Shown here one piece after another: positions 34,354-43,104 of a stretch of 64,000 bases of DNA. Position 1 is the stretch's first letter, and every line of letters begins with the position of its first letter. The position numbers were made by a program, and so were the translations under genes. A model generated the notes under the pieces. That model was not told the origin of the DNA, did not search any database, and worked only from the letters and a program-made list of their open reading frames with translations. This DNA comes from Boudabousia tangfeifanii (GTDB taxonomy: Bacteria > Actinomycetota > Actinomycetes > Actinomycetales > Actinomycetaceae): assembly GCF_001856685.1 (NCBI RefSeq), contig NZ_CP017812.1:248001-312000 (forward strand), in the 5' to 3' direction.

Positions 34354-35640
34354 CTACCCCTCACCCTCATCGACATCATCATCTTCGGCGTCACCCTCAC
34401 TGTCGGCGTCGGGTTGTGCCTGCTCGAACGAGAGTTCCTGCCCATCACGGATGACCTTGATGCCGCTGGTGGCTCCGGCGAGCTCGCGGTAGCGGTTGAT
34501 GATGACATCGGCGTACTTCGGGTCAAGTTCAACCAACCTGGCTACGCGCCCGGTCTGCTCAGCTGCAATTAGAGTCGAACCGCTGCCGCCGAAAGCATCA
34601 AGCACCACCTGATTGCTCAGAGAAGAGTTGAGGATTGGGTATGCGATCAGCTCGACCGGCTTCATCGTGGGATGATCCGTGTTCTTACGGGGCTTATCGA
34701 AACGCCAGATGGTGGATTCCTTGCGCCCGGTGTACCACTGGTGGCGACCCTTTTTCTTCCACCCAAAAAGCACCGGCTCATGCTGCCACTGATAAGGCGA
34801 ACGCCCCAACACAATGGACTGCTTGACCCAAATACAGCAGCCTGAGAGGTAGAACCCGGCGTCGTCGAAGGCCTTACGGAACGCATAACCCCCGGTATCG
34901 GAGTGGAAGACGTAAATGCTGGCGTCATCAGCCATCACCGTCTCAAGGGCAGTGAAGGCTTTGGTGAGGAAAGCGACGAAGGAGTCGTTGTCCATATGAT
35001 CGTTGGCGATTTTGCCCGCGCTGCCCTCATAGTTGACGTTGTAGGGCGGGTCAGTGACCACCAAATTCGCCTTCTCACCTGCCATCAACGTTGCGAAGGT
35101 GTCTGGGTCGGTGGAGTCCCCAACAATGAGGCGATGCCTGCCGAGCTGCCAGATGTCCCCGGTGCGGGACATGGCGGGTTTGGCCAGTTCTGCCTCGACA
35201 TCAAAATCATCTTCCTCAATCCCACCGGCTAACTGGTCGCGGAACAGGGCGTCGACTTCAGCGGGGTCGAAACCCGTCAAGGTCACATCGAAGTCCTCAG
35301 CCGTAAGGTCAGCAATCAACAAGGCCAACTTGGATTCATCCCACTCACCCTTAACCTTATTCAAGGCAACGTTGAGCGCCTTCTCCTTCGATTCCTCCAG
35401 GTCAACGACCACACATTCGATTACCTCATGGCCAAGTGCGGTGAGGACTTTCAATCGCTGGTGACCACCAACCACACGGCCGGTCGCCTCATTGAAAATG
35501 ACCGGCTCGACGTAACCAAACTCCTCAACCGACCTCTTCAACTTTTCGAACTCAGGGTCACCAGGCTGGAGGTCTTTGCGTGGGTTGTAATCCGCAGCCT
35601 GCAACTGCTCGACAGGGATGGTTTTGATGTTCATGCTCAT
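34354..35640 (-). CDS. ParB-like domain fused to N6/N4 DNA methyltransferase
   Basis: This 428-residue protein (start ATG overlapping the MetK stop as TGATG, GAGGAGG ahead) joins a ParB/Srx nuclease-like domain (residues 1-95, GRVVGGHQRLKVL) to a DNA amino-methyltransferase with DPPY near 197-200 and the AdoMet-binding FGGSGST near 350-356. Such proteins modify phage DNA, probably against host restriction; the ParB-like part may guide or process DNA. The tail is highly acidic. No restriction endonuclease is adjacent, so it is an orphan methylase. Confidence 0.92.
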   Translation of the reverse strand: MSMNIKTIPVEQLQAADYNPRKDLQPGDPEFEKLKRSVEEFGYVEPVIFNEATGRVVGGHQRLKVLTALGHEVIECVVVDLEESKEKALNVALNKVKGEWDESKLALLIADLTAEDFDVTLTGFDPAEVDALFRDQLAGGIEEDDFDVEAELAKPAMSRTGDIWQLGRHRLIVGDSTDPDTFATLMAGEKANLVVTDPPYNVNYEGSAGKIANDHMDNDSFVAFLTKAFTALETVMADDASIYVFHSDTGGYAFRKAFDDAGFYLSGCCIWVKQSIVLGRSPYQWQHEPVLFGWKKKGRHQWYTGRKESTIWRFDKPRKNTDHPTMKPVELIAYPILNSSLSNQVVLDAFGGSGSTLIAAEQTGRVARLVELDPKYADVIINRYRELAGATSGIKVIRDGQELSFEQAQPDADSEGDAEDDDVDEGEG

Positions 35641-36905
35641 CACTGCGCCTCCTCGTTGCTTTCGCCGTGGCGGGCCTTAGCGTGATCGATAACGTGGGCT
35701 TTGAGGTTCCACGAACCGGTGGTGCTTTCCCACCCGGGGTACGCACCGTTTACATACCCGAAGTGTCCATAGGCTGAGTAGCGGGCGAAGCCATGACGGC
35801 GCAGGTGGAAGCGGTCAATGATCGCTCCCGGCCGCAACGAATAGAACTCCATCAATGCCAGGCGAATATCCTCATCAGTGACCTCTGGGATGTGGGTGCC
35901 ATGGGTGTCGATATCGAAGGCAACCGGGTCGGCCTTGCCAATCGCGTAGGAAATGCTGACCGTGCACCGCTTAGCAAGACGGCCCGCCACCACCTGCTTA
36001 GCCAGAAACCTGGCCATGTAAGCACCCGTGCGGTCGACCTTCGTCGCATCCTTACCACTAAACGCTCCACCACCATGGGGTGCATGACCACCATAGGTGT
36101 CAACCATCAACTTGCGACCCGTCAGGCCCGTGTCTGCTCTAGGTCCGCCCTTGACGAAGCGGCCCGAAGGGTTCACCAGCACGGTGGTGTAAGTCAGCGT
36201 CGGAATGCCGATGGCCTCAAGGGACGGGGCAACAATCTTGCTCACGACTTCACGGCGCAACTCCTCCAGGTCCTTGGCCGCATCATGCTGGATGGATACC
36301 ACGACGGTCGGGGCGGTGATTGGTGTGCCATTCTCATCGACTGTGAGGGTGACTTGGGCTTTTCCATCCGGGCCGATACCAGCAATGGTTCCTTGCTCAC
36401 GCGCCTGATCTAAGCGGGCGCAAATCTCATGCGCAGCCACCAGTGAAGCAGGCAGGAAATCCTTGGTGGCAGCGGTCGCGTAACCATAGACGGTGCCTTG
36501 GTCACCCGCGCCAAGGTCAGAGAAGGCCCCAGCCTGTTCCGCGCCACCATCTCGGGTCTCCAACGCCGTGTCCACACCGCCGGCAATGTCGGTGGACTGC
36601 TTCGTGACGTTGACACTGACGAGGTATTTCCAGGGCTGGTAGCCAAGCCTAGCTAGGGTCGAGCGCACCACCTGACGAATCCGCACCCGCCCGTTGCAGG
36701 TGATCTGCCCGGCAACGGTGATGAGGTGGTTGGAGGCCATGACCTCCACCGCACACCGAGCCGCCGGATCCTCCCAAAGACAAGCATCGAGAATCTCATC
36801 GCTAATCCGGTCACAAAGTTTGTCTGGGTGACCGGCACAAACAGACTCGGATGTCTCTAAGCGGATGGCGGGTGGGCTGTATGGGGTGAGAGCGCTTGAA
36901 GGCAT
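35640..36905 (-). CDS. metK: S-adenosylmethionine synthetase (phage-borne MetK)
   Basis: The enzyme makes AdoMet from methionine and ATP. The 421-residue product has all hallmarks: SVCAGHPDKLCDRISDEILD near residues 20-39, the GAGDQG loop, and GGGAFSGKDATKVDRTGAY. The frame runs open upstream, but the MetK homology begins at the ATG at 36905, which I choose. It is translationally coupled to the DNA methyltransferase that uses its product, so it is phage-owned metabolism and not a host gene. Confidence 0.93.
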   Translation of the reverse strand: MPSSALTPYSPPAIRLETSESVCAGHPDKLCDRISDEILDACLWEDPAARCAVEVMASNHLITVAGQITCNGRVRIRQVVRSTLARLGYQPWKYLVSVNVTKQSTDIAGGVDTALETRDGGAEQAGAFSDLGAGDQGTVYGYATAATKDFLPASLVAAHEICARLDQAREQGTIAGIGPDGKAQVTLTVDENGTPITAPTVVVSIQHDAAKDLEELRREVVSKIVAPSLEAIGIPTLTYTTVLVNPSGRFVKGGPRADTGLTGRKLMVDTYGGHAPHGGGAFSGKDATKVDRTGAYMARFLAKQVVAGRLAKRCTVSISYAIGKADPVAFDIDTHGTHIPEVTDEDIRLALMEFYSLRPGAIIDRFHLRRHGFARYSAYGHFGYVNGAYPGWESTTGSWNLKAHVIDHAKARHGESNEEAQ

Positions 36906-36947
36906 GGCGTGTAATCCTTTGAATCGTCTAGTTGGTGAAAACAGGTA

Positions 36948-36973
36948 GGCCCCCACCAGCACGGGTGGAGGCC
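36948..36973 (-). terminator. Hairpin after TerS
   Basis: GGCCTCCACC / GGTGGGGGCC arms are followed on the minus strand by TACCTGTTTTC. It lies between TerS and metK. Confidence 0.5.
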
Positions 36974-37008
36974 AAACAAAGAAAAAGATGAAAGCGGAGC
37001 CGGATTGG

Positions 37009-37575
37009 TTAGCGGCCCTGCAAGAGCCGCTCCATCGGGTCGGATGGGAGGGGCGTGTAGTCGGTGGTGCAGTTGGCTTTGACAATGTCGAAAATCTCGT
37101 ACCACAACACATTCGCCTGCTTCTGAAACGACTGCGACATGGCCACAAACGGGCTGGCGATCGCAGCCCCAGTTGTCGGGTGTTTGCCGAGCAGACCGAA
37201 ATCACTGATGGCTTTTTCGCATTGGATGAAGCGGGCGAACGACTGCGCATACGCCTCAAGCAAGCGTTTGGAAACAAACTGGGTACAGCCCTTATCGGCC
37301 AGCCACTCCCACGTCTCACGGTAAATCTCATCAGCCCCAAGCGGAGTACCGTCACGCTGCTGTGCCGCCAAATACGCGCTCGGCTCGGGCATATCCACAC
37401 CAGACAGGAGTGCGCCCTCGTCCGTGTCGATCCCGGTGAAGTCATACGGCTCAGGCGGACCATCAACGCTCAGCACCCGCCCGGTGCGTCCATCGGCCAG
37501 ACGGTCTACGAGGGGTTCGGGTTTGGATCCTGCGCGGACGCGGCGTCCGCCCCTGTTCGTGCCATCACGAGCCAT
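37009..37575 (-). CDS. Terminase small subunit, P27-like
   Basis: The 188-residue product starts at MARDGTNRGG behind GGAGGTGAATGATCGT. A basic N-terminus (GRRVRAGSKPEP) leads to a helical domain with YRETWEWLADKGCTQFVSKR, LEAYAQSFARFIQCEKAI and GAAIASPFVAMSQSFQKQAN, the pattern of the P27 (Terminase_4) family that binds pac or cos DNA. It follows the HNH gene in gene order but is separated from it by the wall-enzyme cassette. Confidence 0.85.
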   Translation of the reverse strand: MARDGTNRGGRRVRAGSKPEPLVDRLADGRTGRVLSVDGPPEPYDFTGIDTDEGALLSGVDMPEPSAYLAAQQRDGTPLGADEIYRETWEWLADKGCTQFVSKRLLEAYAQSFARFIQCEKAISDFGLLGKHPTTGAAIASPFVAMSQSFQKQANVLWYEIFDIVKANCTTDYTPLPSDPMERLLQGR

Positions 37576-37621
37576 ACGATCATTCACCTCCAAACAGGCC
37601 AGATAAACGCGAAATAACGGG

Positions 37622-37659
37622 CAAAAACCCGCACGTTGGCGGGCCAGAAGCGTGCGGGT
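37622..37659 (-). terminator. Terminator after the wall-enzyme cassette
   Basis: A perfect 9-bp stem ACCCGCACG/CGTGCGGGT is followed on the minus strand by a T run (GGGTTTTTGCCC). It closes the two-gene cassette 37802-40562. Confidence 0.85.
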
Positions 37660-37801
37660 GGGAAAAGCGAGGGGGTTAATACCCTGTTTGATTCGGGGAG
37701 TTTGTGCGCGAGGGGCCACGCCCGCTGAAACGCTGAACGCCTCCAGAGATCTTGACCGCCCCTCCCCAGCAAGGGGCCAGGGTCAGGCAAGTGCACGCGA
37801 G

Positions 37802-38272
37802 TTATTTGGGGTCTAACGGTTCGGGGGTTGGCGCATTGATGTCAATAAATGACACATGCCCGCCATTGATAATCTGGAGTGTGCCAGGGGTAACTTCACC
37901 CCAAATATCCCAGTCAGCACCAACTACACCAGGATCATCTCGATCAACATTTTCCCAGTTCTTATTAGTCCAGGTTAAATAAATATTGTCAGCAATTAGT
38001 TGTCCAGGGTAGTCCAAGCACTCATAGACTGGTCTGTCCTTAGGATTTGCTGAGTAAGTATCCATACAGACTTGCTTGCCGTTTTGGTAGAAGTCGACGT
38101 GATCATCATGAGTGGTGGAGAATGTCGCTACAAGACGGCCTTCGCGAGGAGGGTGCGTAGCGGGGGTGCGTTTGAATTGTGTGAACCAGACGGCTGCAAG
38201 GATCAGGCAGAAGGCGAGTAGTGCTAACACACCCACAACGAGAGAATGTTTTTTATCCCCGAGTGCATGCAT
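37802..38272 (-). CDS. Membrane-anchored protein of the wall-enzyme cassette
   Basis: The 156-residue protein has a short cytoplasmic start, one strong membrane helix (residues about 11-32, LVVGVLALLAFCLILAAVWF), then an extracellular domain with tryptophans and acids (DDHVDFYQNGKQVCMDTYS, ADNIYLTWTNKNWENVDRDD). No family is recognised. It ends the two-gene unit behind the glycoside-hydrolase-like protein and is bounded by terminators on both sides, so it may act with that protein at the cell surface. Confidence 0.65.
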   Translation of the reverse strand: MHALGDKKHSLVVGVLALLAFCLILAAVWFTQFKRTPATHPPREGRLVATFSTTHDDHVDFYQNGKQVCMDTYSANPKDRPVYECLDYPGQLIADNIYLTWTNKNWENVDRDDPGVVGADWDIWGEVTPGTLQIINGGHVSFIDINAPTPEPLDPK

Positions 38273-38327
38273 TGCCGTATCCTCACCTTCTGCCTGTATC
38301 TCCTTCTAGTTTAGCCGAATGGGACGG

Positions 38328-40562
38328 TTACAGGACGGCAAGCCCAGCCAATCCTTCAAGTAGTGCTCCTTCTGCTGGGATCGCCGTACCACCACTAGCC
38401 ACAGCACCGGCAACGAACAGTACGGCCAAAGCAACCACAGCAACGCCTACGAGCGCCCCGTCAACACTGACTTCCGGCAGATGAAAATCAGGAGAAGTAT
38501 GGGGATGGAACGTAACCTCGTAACTAAGTGTCACTGTTACATGTTCACTCAACCCTGATCCTTTCGGCGCAAGCTCAGGGGAAGTCACAGTAATACTCCC
38601 GGTGAAATTAGTCGGACCGCTAGAGGTTAACGAAGTGGAGATATTCCCACCCTTGATAGAGGCAGCAATCGATGTGATGCGCTGCGAGAAGTCAAGATTT
38701 GTTCCCAAATCCTTGACCTTGAATTTCGCGCTTGCTGAACTAATCGCACTACGTGTACCAGCGGTCAGCGTGCCATCGTTGTTGACTTTGATATCGATTG
38801 CATTCGGGTTCGAAGACGTCGTACCGATACCGACGGAAGCAACCATGGATGTCACGATCGTTACATCCCGGCCATTGAAAGTATTTAAGGGAATCTTTTG
38901 ATCAAACCTCCAATGGATAGTGCTGAGCTGCTCGAAGAGATTTAGTGGTTCCAAGACCGCTTGAACGAATGCCTTCTTGGCCGCATCGATTAGCCGAAAT
39001 GCGTTGTCATACTCAAGTGAGTGAGCTGACTTATAGGGAACCTTGTCAAAGGTTTTCGTTGCCTTGTCCCTTCCCGAATAAGCGTCCTTATCCAGCGGGA
39101 AAGCGGGCGATGAGTGGAAAGTGAACTCGTGGAACTGGTCGAAGGCCCAGTTGCGTGGGATCGGGTAGCCAAGATTGCCAGAAAATCCCGTAGACATGTC
39201 AGCAACGAACGAGTACGAGGCGTACCCTGCTTCAGTAACCTTCGAACACACCAGTCGAGGCCCATAAATACCAACCTTGTACGCTTTACTGTTTTCAGCT
39301 GAATTGAAAGCAGCTTTAATGCGTTTAAAGTAAGGCAGAATCAACTTGTCGATCTGGAATTCGTAAGCATCGAAATCCACCGCGAAATAGATCGTAGTTC
39401 CACGTGGGAAGCCCAATGCCTTTGCCGCTCCGATCGCCGTTAGTCCATCGATGTTGCCTTGCCCCGCGTAACTGAAATAGTCCGAGTAGTAGCCGCCATC
39501 TTGGTAGATAGGGAACACCGATAAGCCAGTGGCAGTGATGTTCTTAATCTCATCAATGTTTAGTGCCTTGGAGCGGCGCTCTTTACCCACCGTACCGGTG
39601 AGGTAACGCCCGACGTGTGTATATCCAGCGTTTTTCAGGTCTTTAGCCTGGCGAGCACTTAAAACAGTGGCACAGTCACAAGCTTTCGCCACGCGATCAG
39701 GGTTACCTTTAGAAGTCAGCAAACTCATCCATGTGGTGGTGTCTACTACACCTGTTACCGGCAGAGCGTAATCTTTCTGGAAAGATTTGACAGCATTTGC
39801 CATCGAGTTATCCCAGGTGCTGGTTACTTGGACAGCTTTACGGTTGCAAACCAAGGCAGCGCTAGCCAGCCACACCCATTCACCAGAAGATGATGAGGAT
39901 ACGGTTTTAAGATTCTTACGAGTCCCAGCACCAAAATTACCCGTGGCCTGGGAAGGACTGTATCCCTCCAATTTCTGCAGCACCTGGATAAGGGCGGTGT
40001 TCATCTGCCGCCCATACAGACCATCAGCAGGAATGATTCCCGTGTAGGTACGATATTTACCGTTCAGGGTTTGCTGAATGTTACGCACAGATGAGTTTGC
40101 TCCATGTCGGACCAGGAGTTTGAACTGATCCATTGACAACAGACTCTTCATGGTCAAAACATCAACATGAGAATCTCCACCGATGCCCATGTCAGCTTTC
40201 ATCTTCTTAATCGCTGCGCCGGTGCCGCCATAGAAATGCGTGGTGATCTCGGCTGATCCCACTGAATATCCCTTGCACCATAAAGCGCCTTGGATAATCG
40301 CATACACATTGCTTGTATCTTTTGCACCAGCAGCTTGCTGGGCGATTCCTGAAGGCCACCGTGATTTGAACCGGCTCGTAGTACCTGGTCCAAAATTATT
40401 CACTGTCTGGGTAATACCCAGCTCAATTTGCAGCGCTCGAATCAGAGCGTTAATCGTCTCCCAGCCTGTGGCCCCATCTTCAGTAACGCTGCCAAAGTTG
40501 TAGCGTCCCTTATAGGTCTTGTTCAGCCACTGCTGTGTTTTCAGCACCATCATGTCAGTCAT
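38328..40562 (-). CDS. Large protein with peptidoglycan-binding-like repeats and Rv2525c-type glycoside hydrolase-like domain
   Basis: The 744-residue product starts at MTDMMVLKTQQWL behind GAGGAG. Residues 1-290 contain three or four repeats of peptidoglycan-binding character (NFGSVTEDGATGWETINALI, IIPADGLYGRQMNTALIQVL, VKSFQKDYALPVTGVVDTTT). About 305-515 form a DUF1906/Rv2525c-like glycoside hydrolase-like domain (GYTHVGRYLTG, TIYFAVDFDAYEFQIDKLI, NWAFDQFHEFTF). The C-terminus has a Ser/Thr-rich region and a final hydrophobic helix (VGVAVVALAVLFVAGAVASG). No signal peptide is evident. It sits among packaging genes, where wall enzymes are not expected. Confidence 0.8.
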   Translation of the reverse strand: MTDMMVLKTQQWLNKTYKGRYNFGSVTEDGATGWETINALIRALQIELGITQTVNNFGPGTTSRFKSRWPSGIAQQAAGAKDTSNVYAIIQGALWCKGYSVGSAEITTHFYGGTGAAIKKMKADMGIGGDSHVDVLTMKSLLSMDQFKLLVRHGANSSVRNIQQTLNGKYRTYTGIIPADGLYGRQMNTALIQVLQKLEGYSPSQATGNFGAGTRKNLKTVSSSSSGEWVWLASAALVCNRKAVQVTSTWDNSMANAVKSFQKDYALPVTGVVDTTTWMSLLTSKGNPDRVAKACDCATVLSARQAKDLKNAGYTHVGRYLTGTVGKERRSKALNIDEIKNITATGLSVFPIYQDGGYYSDYFSYAGQGNIDGLTAIGAAKALGFPRGTTIYFAVDFDAYEFQIDKLILPYFKRIKAAFNSAENSKAYKVGIYGPRLVCSKVTEAGYASYSFVADMSTGFSGNLGYPIPRNWAFDQFHEFTFHSSPAFPLDKDAYSGRDKATKTFDKVPYKSAHSLEYDNAFRLIDAAKKAFVQAVLEPLNLFEQLSTIHWRFDQKIPLNTFNGRDVTIVTSMVASVGIGTTSSNPNAIDIKVNNDGTLTAGTRSAISSASAKFKVKDLGTNLDFSQRITSIAASIKGGNISTSLTSSGPTNFTGSITVTSPELAPKGSGLSEHVTVTLSYEVTFHPHTSPDFHLPEVSVDGALVGVAVVALAVLFVAGAVASGGTAIPAEGALLEGLAGLAVL

Positions 40563-40632
40563 GAAAAACTCCTCAAAATAGATGTGGGCCACCTGATGTG
40601 TGTCTACTGGTGCCCTCTGGTTAAAGGGCAAG

Positions 40633-40667
40633 AAAAAATCCCCAAGCCGTATCTACGGCTCGAGGAT
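40633..40667 (-). terminator. Terminator after HNH, before the wall-enzyme cassette
   Basis: ATCCTCGAGCCGTA and TACGGCTTGGGGAT pair around two bases, then TTTTTT on the minus strand. It separates the HNH gene from the next unit, which therefore needs its own promoter. Confidence 0.9.
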
Positions 40668-40733
40668 CAGGACAAGGCCAAGAAAACTCGCTTCTCTTGG
40701 TTATTTACAACATTAAACGTCCAATGCAACATA

Positions 40734-40755
40734 CGCATCCGCGTTTTTACTCACC
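40734..40755. repeat. 22-bp direct repeat flanking HNH, copy 1
   Basis: CGCATCCGCGTTTTTACTCA-CC matches 41230-41251 in 19 of 22 positions. It overlaps the HNH stop codon. Confidence 0.7.
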
Positions 40756-41116
40756 GGCCACGGCGCCTCCACCGATCACCATCAAGAGCTGTCTGCCTCG
40801 AGTGGCAGGGCTTGCACAGGCTCATGAGGTTGTCTTCGTCGTGGGTGCCGCCGTGTGCGAGGGGGCGGATGTGGTGGACCTCAGCCACCGGCGTCAACCT
40901 GCCCTCAGCCTCGCACTGTTCACACAGTGGGTGCTTGGCAACGTACTGCGCGCGGATCTTGCGCCACGCACTGCCGTAGCGTTTGTTGATCTCGGGGTCG
41001 CGCTCGTAGCGTCGGTAGTTGGTGTCGGCTTCCTTGGCGTGGGCTTCACAGTAGCGTTTGTCGGTGAGGGCTGGGCAGCCAGGCCAACGGCACGGAGTCT
41101 TAGGTCGACGAGGCAC
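40751..41116 (-). CDS. HNH endonuclease
   Basis: The 121-residue nuclease has paired CXXC motifs (CEQCEAEG and CKPCHSRQ) around the HNH core VAEVHHIRPLAHGGTHDEDNL, plus an N-terminal CRWPGC...YCEAHA zinc element. HNH proteins in this position upstream of TerS assist DNA packaging in many HK97-like phages. Here, two 22-bp direct repeats bracket it, so a mobile origin is also possible. Confidence 0.93.
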   Translation of the reverse strand: MPRRPKTPCRWPGCPALTDKRYCEAHAKEADTNYRRYERDPEINKRYGSAWRKIRAQYVAKHPLCEQCEAEGRLTPVAEVHHIRPLAHGGTHDEDNLMSLCKPCHSRQTALDGDRWRRRGR

Positions 41117-41229
41117 TGGTGCTCACCACCTTCCACACGGGAACGCCCGAGCCCCAGCAACCAAACTGGCTACTGGGGCTCCGGATATATTTTCAACTGC
41201 TTACAGTATAGCGGGCCTGCAAGCGCAAA

Positions 41230-41251
41230 CGCGTCCGCGATTCTACTCACC
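41230..41251. repeat. 22-bp direct repeat flanking HNH, copy 2
   Basis: CGCGTCCGCGATTCTACTCA-CC lies just past the stop of the regulator gene at 41264 and matches the copy at 40734. Confidence 0.7.
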
Positions 41252-41263
41252 AAGCATCGGCAT

Positions 41264-41743
41264 TCACCTCCCGTAGAGCAGGGTCGCAAAGTGACTGAGC
41301 GCCCGGTTCTTCTTGTTGTAAGCCGAGCTGCGTTCGATGTGGAAACGGTCGCAAATGGCGATGATGGCATCGGTTTGCATGGTGTCCTCACCTAGATAAC
41401 AGGATTCAAGCATCCACCTCTCGTCATCAGACAGGGCTGCCCAGGCTGGGAGGAACCAGTCCATGTAATCCTTGGCTTGGAGGTAGCGACGCTGGCGGTT
41501 ATCAATCCGCTCTAGGTGCGCCATGATCCGGTCCTCGCTGCCGTGGGGGTTGAATCCACCACCGGGCATCCCATCCAACTTCGGGCTGGAGATGGTTGAA
41601 ATATCCTCCGACAGTGCCTTCAGGTCGTCGTCGGTGGTGTCGATGATGGTTTGCATGGTCGAAAAGTCCCGCAGTGCGTTAATGGCTGCCGCGCGGCGGT
41701 CGACGTATTTCCAGGTGATGTCAGTACCGAGAACAGCAGTCAT
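41264..41743 (-). CDS. Late transcription regulator-like protein (DUF1492/sigma region 4-like)
   Basis: This 159-residue helical protein ends in a sigma-region-4-like HTH (LSDDERWMLESCYLGEDTM, DAIIAICDRFHIERSSAYNK, KNRALSHFATLLYG). Small phage proteins of this type (ArpU, RinA, DUF1492) activate late operons and stand just before packaging genes, as here. The ATG overlaps the helicase stop by 4 bases. Confidence 0.7.
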   Translation of the reverse strand: MTAVLGTDITWKYVDRRAAAINALRDFSTMQTIIDTTDDDLKALSEDISTISSPKLDGMPGGGFNPHGSEDRIMAHLERIDNRQRRYLQAKDYMDWFLPAWAALSDDERWMLESCYLGEDTMQTDAIIAICDRFHIERSSAYNKKNRALSHFATLLYGR

Positions 41744-43104
41744 CGGCCTACTCCTTCCATAGTGATGGTTGCTTTGACCGCGTCAATCAACGCGGCCTGT
41801 GTGGTGTCCTTGACCGCCAGGGCGGAAAGGATTTTCTGGTCAATCGAGTCCTTGGCAGCAAGGTGGTGGATAACCACCGGCTCTTGCTGGCCTTGGCGGT
41901 GCAATCTCGCGTTGGTCTGCTGGTAGAGCTCCAAGGACCAGGTCAGCGTGAACCAGATGAGCGTTGACCCTCCTGCCTGGAGGTTCAGGCCATGACCTGC
42001 CGATGCGGGGTGAATCAGCGCCAACGGCAATTCGCCGTTGTTCCACGCCTCCATGTCCGCCCCTGTTTTGAGCAGCCTCGCTTCAGGGAAACGGGCTAGT
42101 ATGCGTTCGAGGTCGTGCGCGTACCAGTAGGCCACCAGCACTGGCTTCCCATTCGCGCCTTCGATGAGGTCTTCGAGTGCGTCGAGTTTGGCGTCATGGA
42201 TGAGGTGCCAGTTGCCGTCTTCGTCATAGAGCGCACCGGATGCCATCTGGGTGAGCTTGCCCGATAGTGCTGCCGCGTTAGCAGCCGTCACCTCAGTGCC
42301 CTCCAGCTCCAACACCAAGTCCTTGAGCATCCGCTCGTAAGCCCGCCGCCCCTTCTCACCCATAGGGATTTCAACCGTGTTGTAGGTGACCTCAGGCAGA
42401 GTGAGGTGGTCGCAGGTCCGCATCGAAATGGTGACGTCACTGATGCGCTGGTAGATCTCGTCTTCCGCACCCGGCTTGGGTTTGTAGGAGAAGACCTGCA
42501 TACCGTTTCGTTTGTCGGGGTCGAAGAACTCGCGGCGGTAATGCGTGATATAACGCCCGAGCCGTTCACCCATGTCTAGGAGCCGGAATTGTGCCCAAAG
42601 ATCCTCTAGACCGTTGGCTGCCGGCGTCCCCGTCAGCCCGACGATCCTGCGAACTAGTGGGCGGGCTTTGAGTAGTGAGCGGAAGCGCTTGGCCTGGTGA
42701 TTCTTGAAGCTGGAGAGCTCGTCGATGACCACCATGTCCCACTGCCACTGGACACCGGAGCGCTCAATGAGCCAGGTGACGTTTTCACGGTTAATCACCG
42801 TCACATCAGCCCCAGCGTTCAGGGCCTGGAGGCGTTTGGCCTCAGGGCCGACGGCTATTGCCATGGTGAGGGCTGCTAGGTGGTCCCATTTCTGTTGTTC
42901 TGCTGGCCAGGTATCCCGAGCCACCCGCAGAGGAGCCACCACCAGCACGCGCTGGACTTCGAAGTAGTCGTACATGAGGTTCCAGATTGCCGTTAGGGCG
43001 ATCGAACTCTTGCCAAGTCCCATCTCTAGTAGGAGGGCTGCGATGGGGTGGGTTTCGACGAAGTTGATGGCGGTGGTCTGGTAGTTATGCGGCTTGTAGA
43101 GCAT
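41740..43104 (-). CDS. SNF2-type DEAD/DEAH helicase
   Basis: The 454-residue protein starts at MLYKPHNYQTTA (upstream start unlikely). It has the Q-like motif, Walker A LLEMGLGKSSIA, motif II VVIDELSSFKN (DELS instead of DEAH), GLTGTPAANGLEDLW, and motifs V-VI ASAGHGLNLQAGG and QTNARLHRQGQ. Family members translocate on DNA in phage replication or recombination. It overlaps the VRR-NUC gene by 20 bases. Confidence 0.93.
   Translation of the reverse strand: MLYKPHNYQTTAINFVETHPIAALLLEMGLGKSSIALTAIWNLMYDYFEVQRVLVVAPLRVARDTWPAEQQKWDHLAALTMAIAVGPEAKRLQALNAGADVTVINRENVTWLIERSGVQWQWDMVVIDELSSFKNHQAKRFRSLLKARPLVRRIVGLTGTPAANGLEDLWAQFRLLDMGERLGRYITHYRREFFDPDKRNGMQVFSYKPKPGAEDEIYQRISDVTISMRTCDHLTLPEVTYNTVEIPMGEKGRRAYERMLKDLVLELEGTEVTAANAAALSGKLTQMASGALYDEDGNWHLIHDAKLDALEDLIEGANGKPVLVAYWYAHDLERILARFPEARLLKTGADMEAWNNGELPLALIHPASAGHGLNLQAGGSTLIWFTLTWSLELYQQTNARLHRQGQQEPVVIHHLAAKDSIDQKILSALAVKDTTQAALIDAVKATITMEGVGR

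Noticed and set aside
36906..37466. Long upstream extension of the metK frame
   Set aside because: It overlaps TerS on the same strand in another frame, has no MetK homology, and the family start fits the ATG at 36905.
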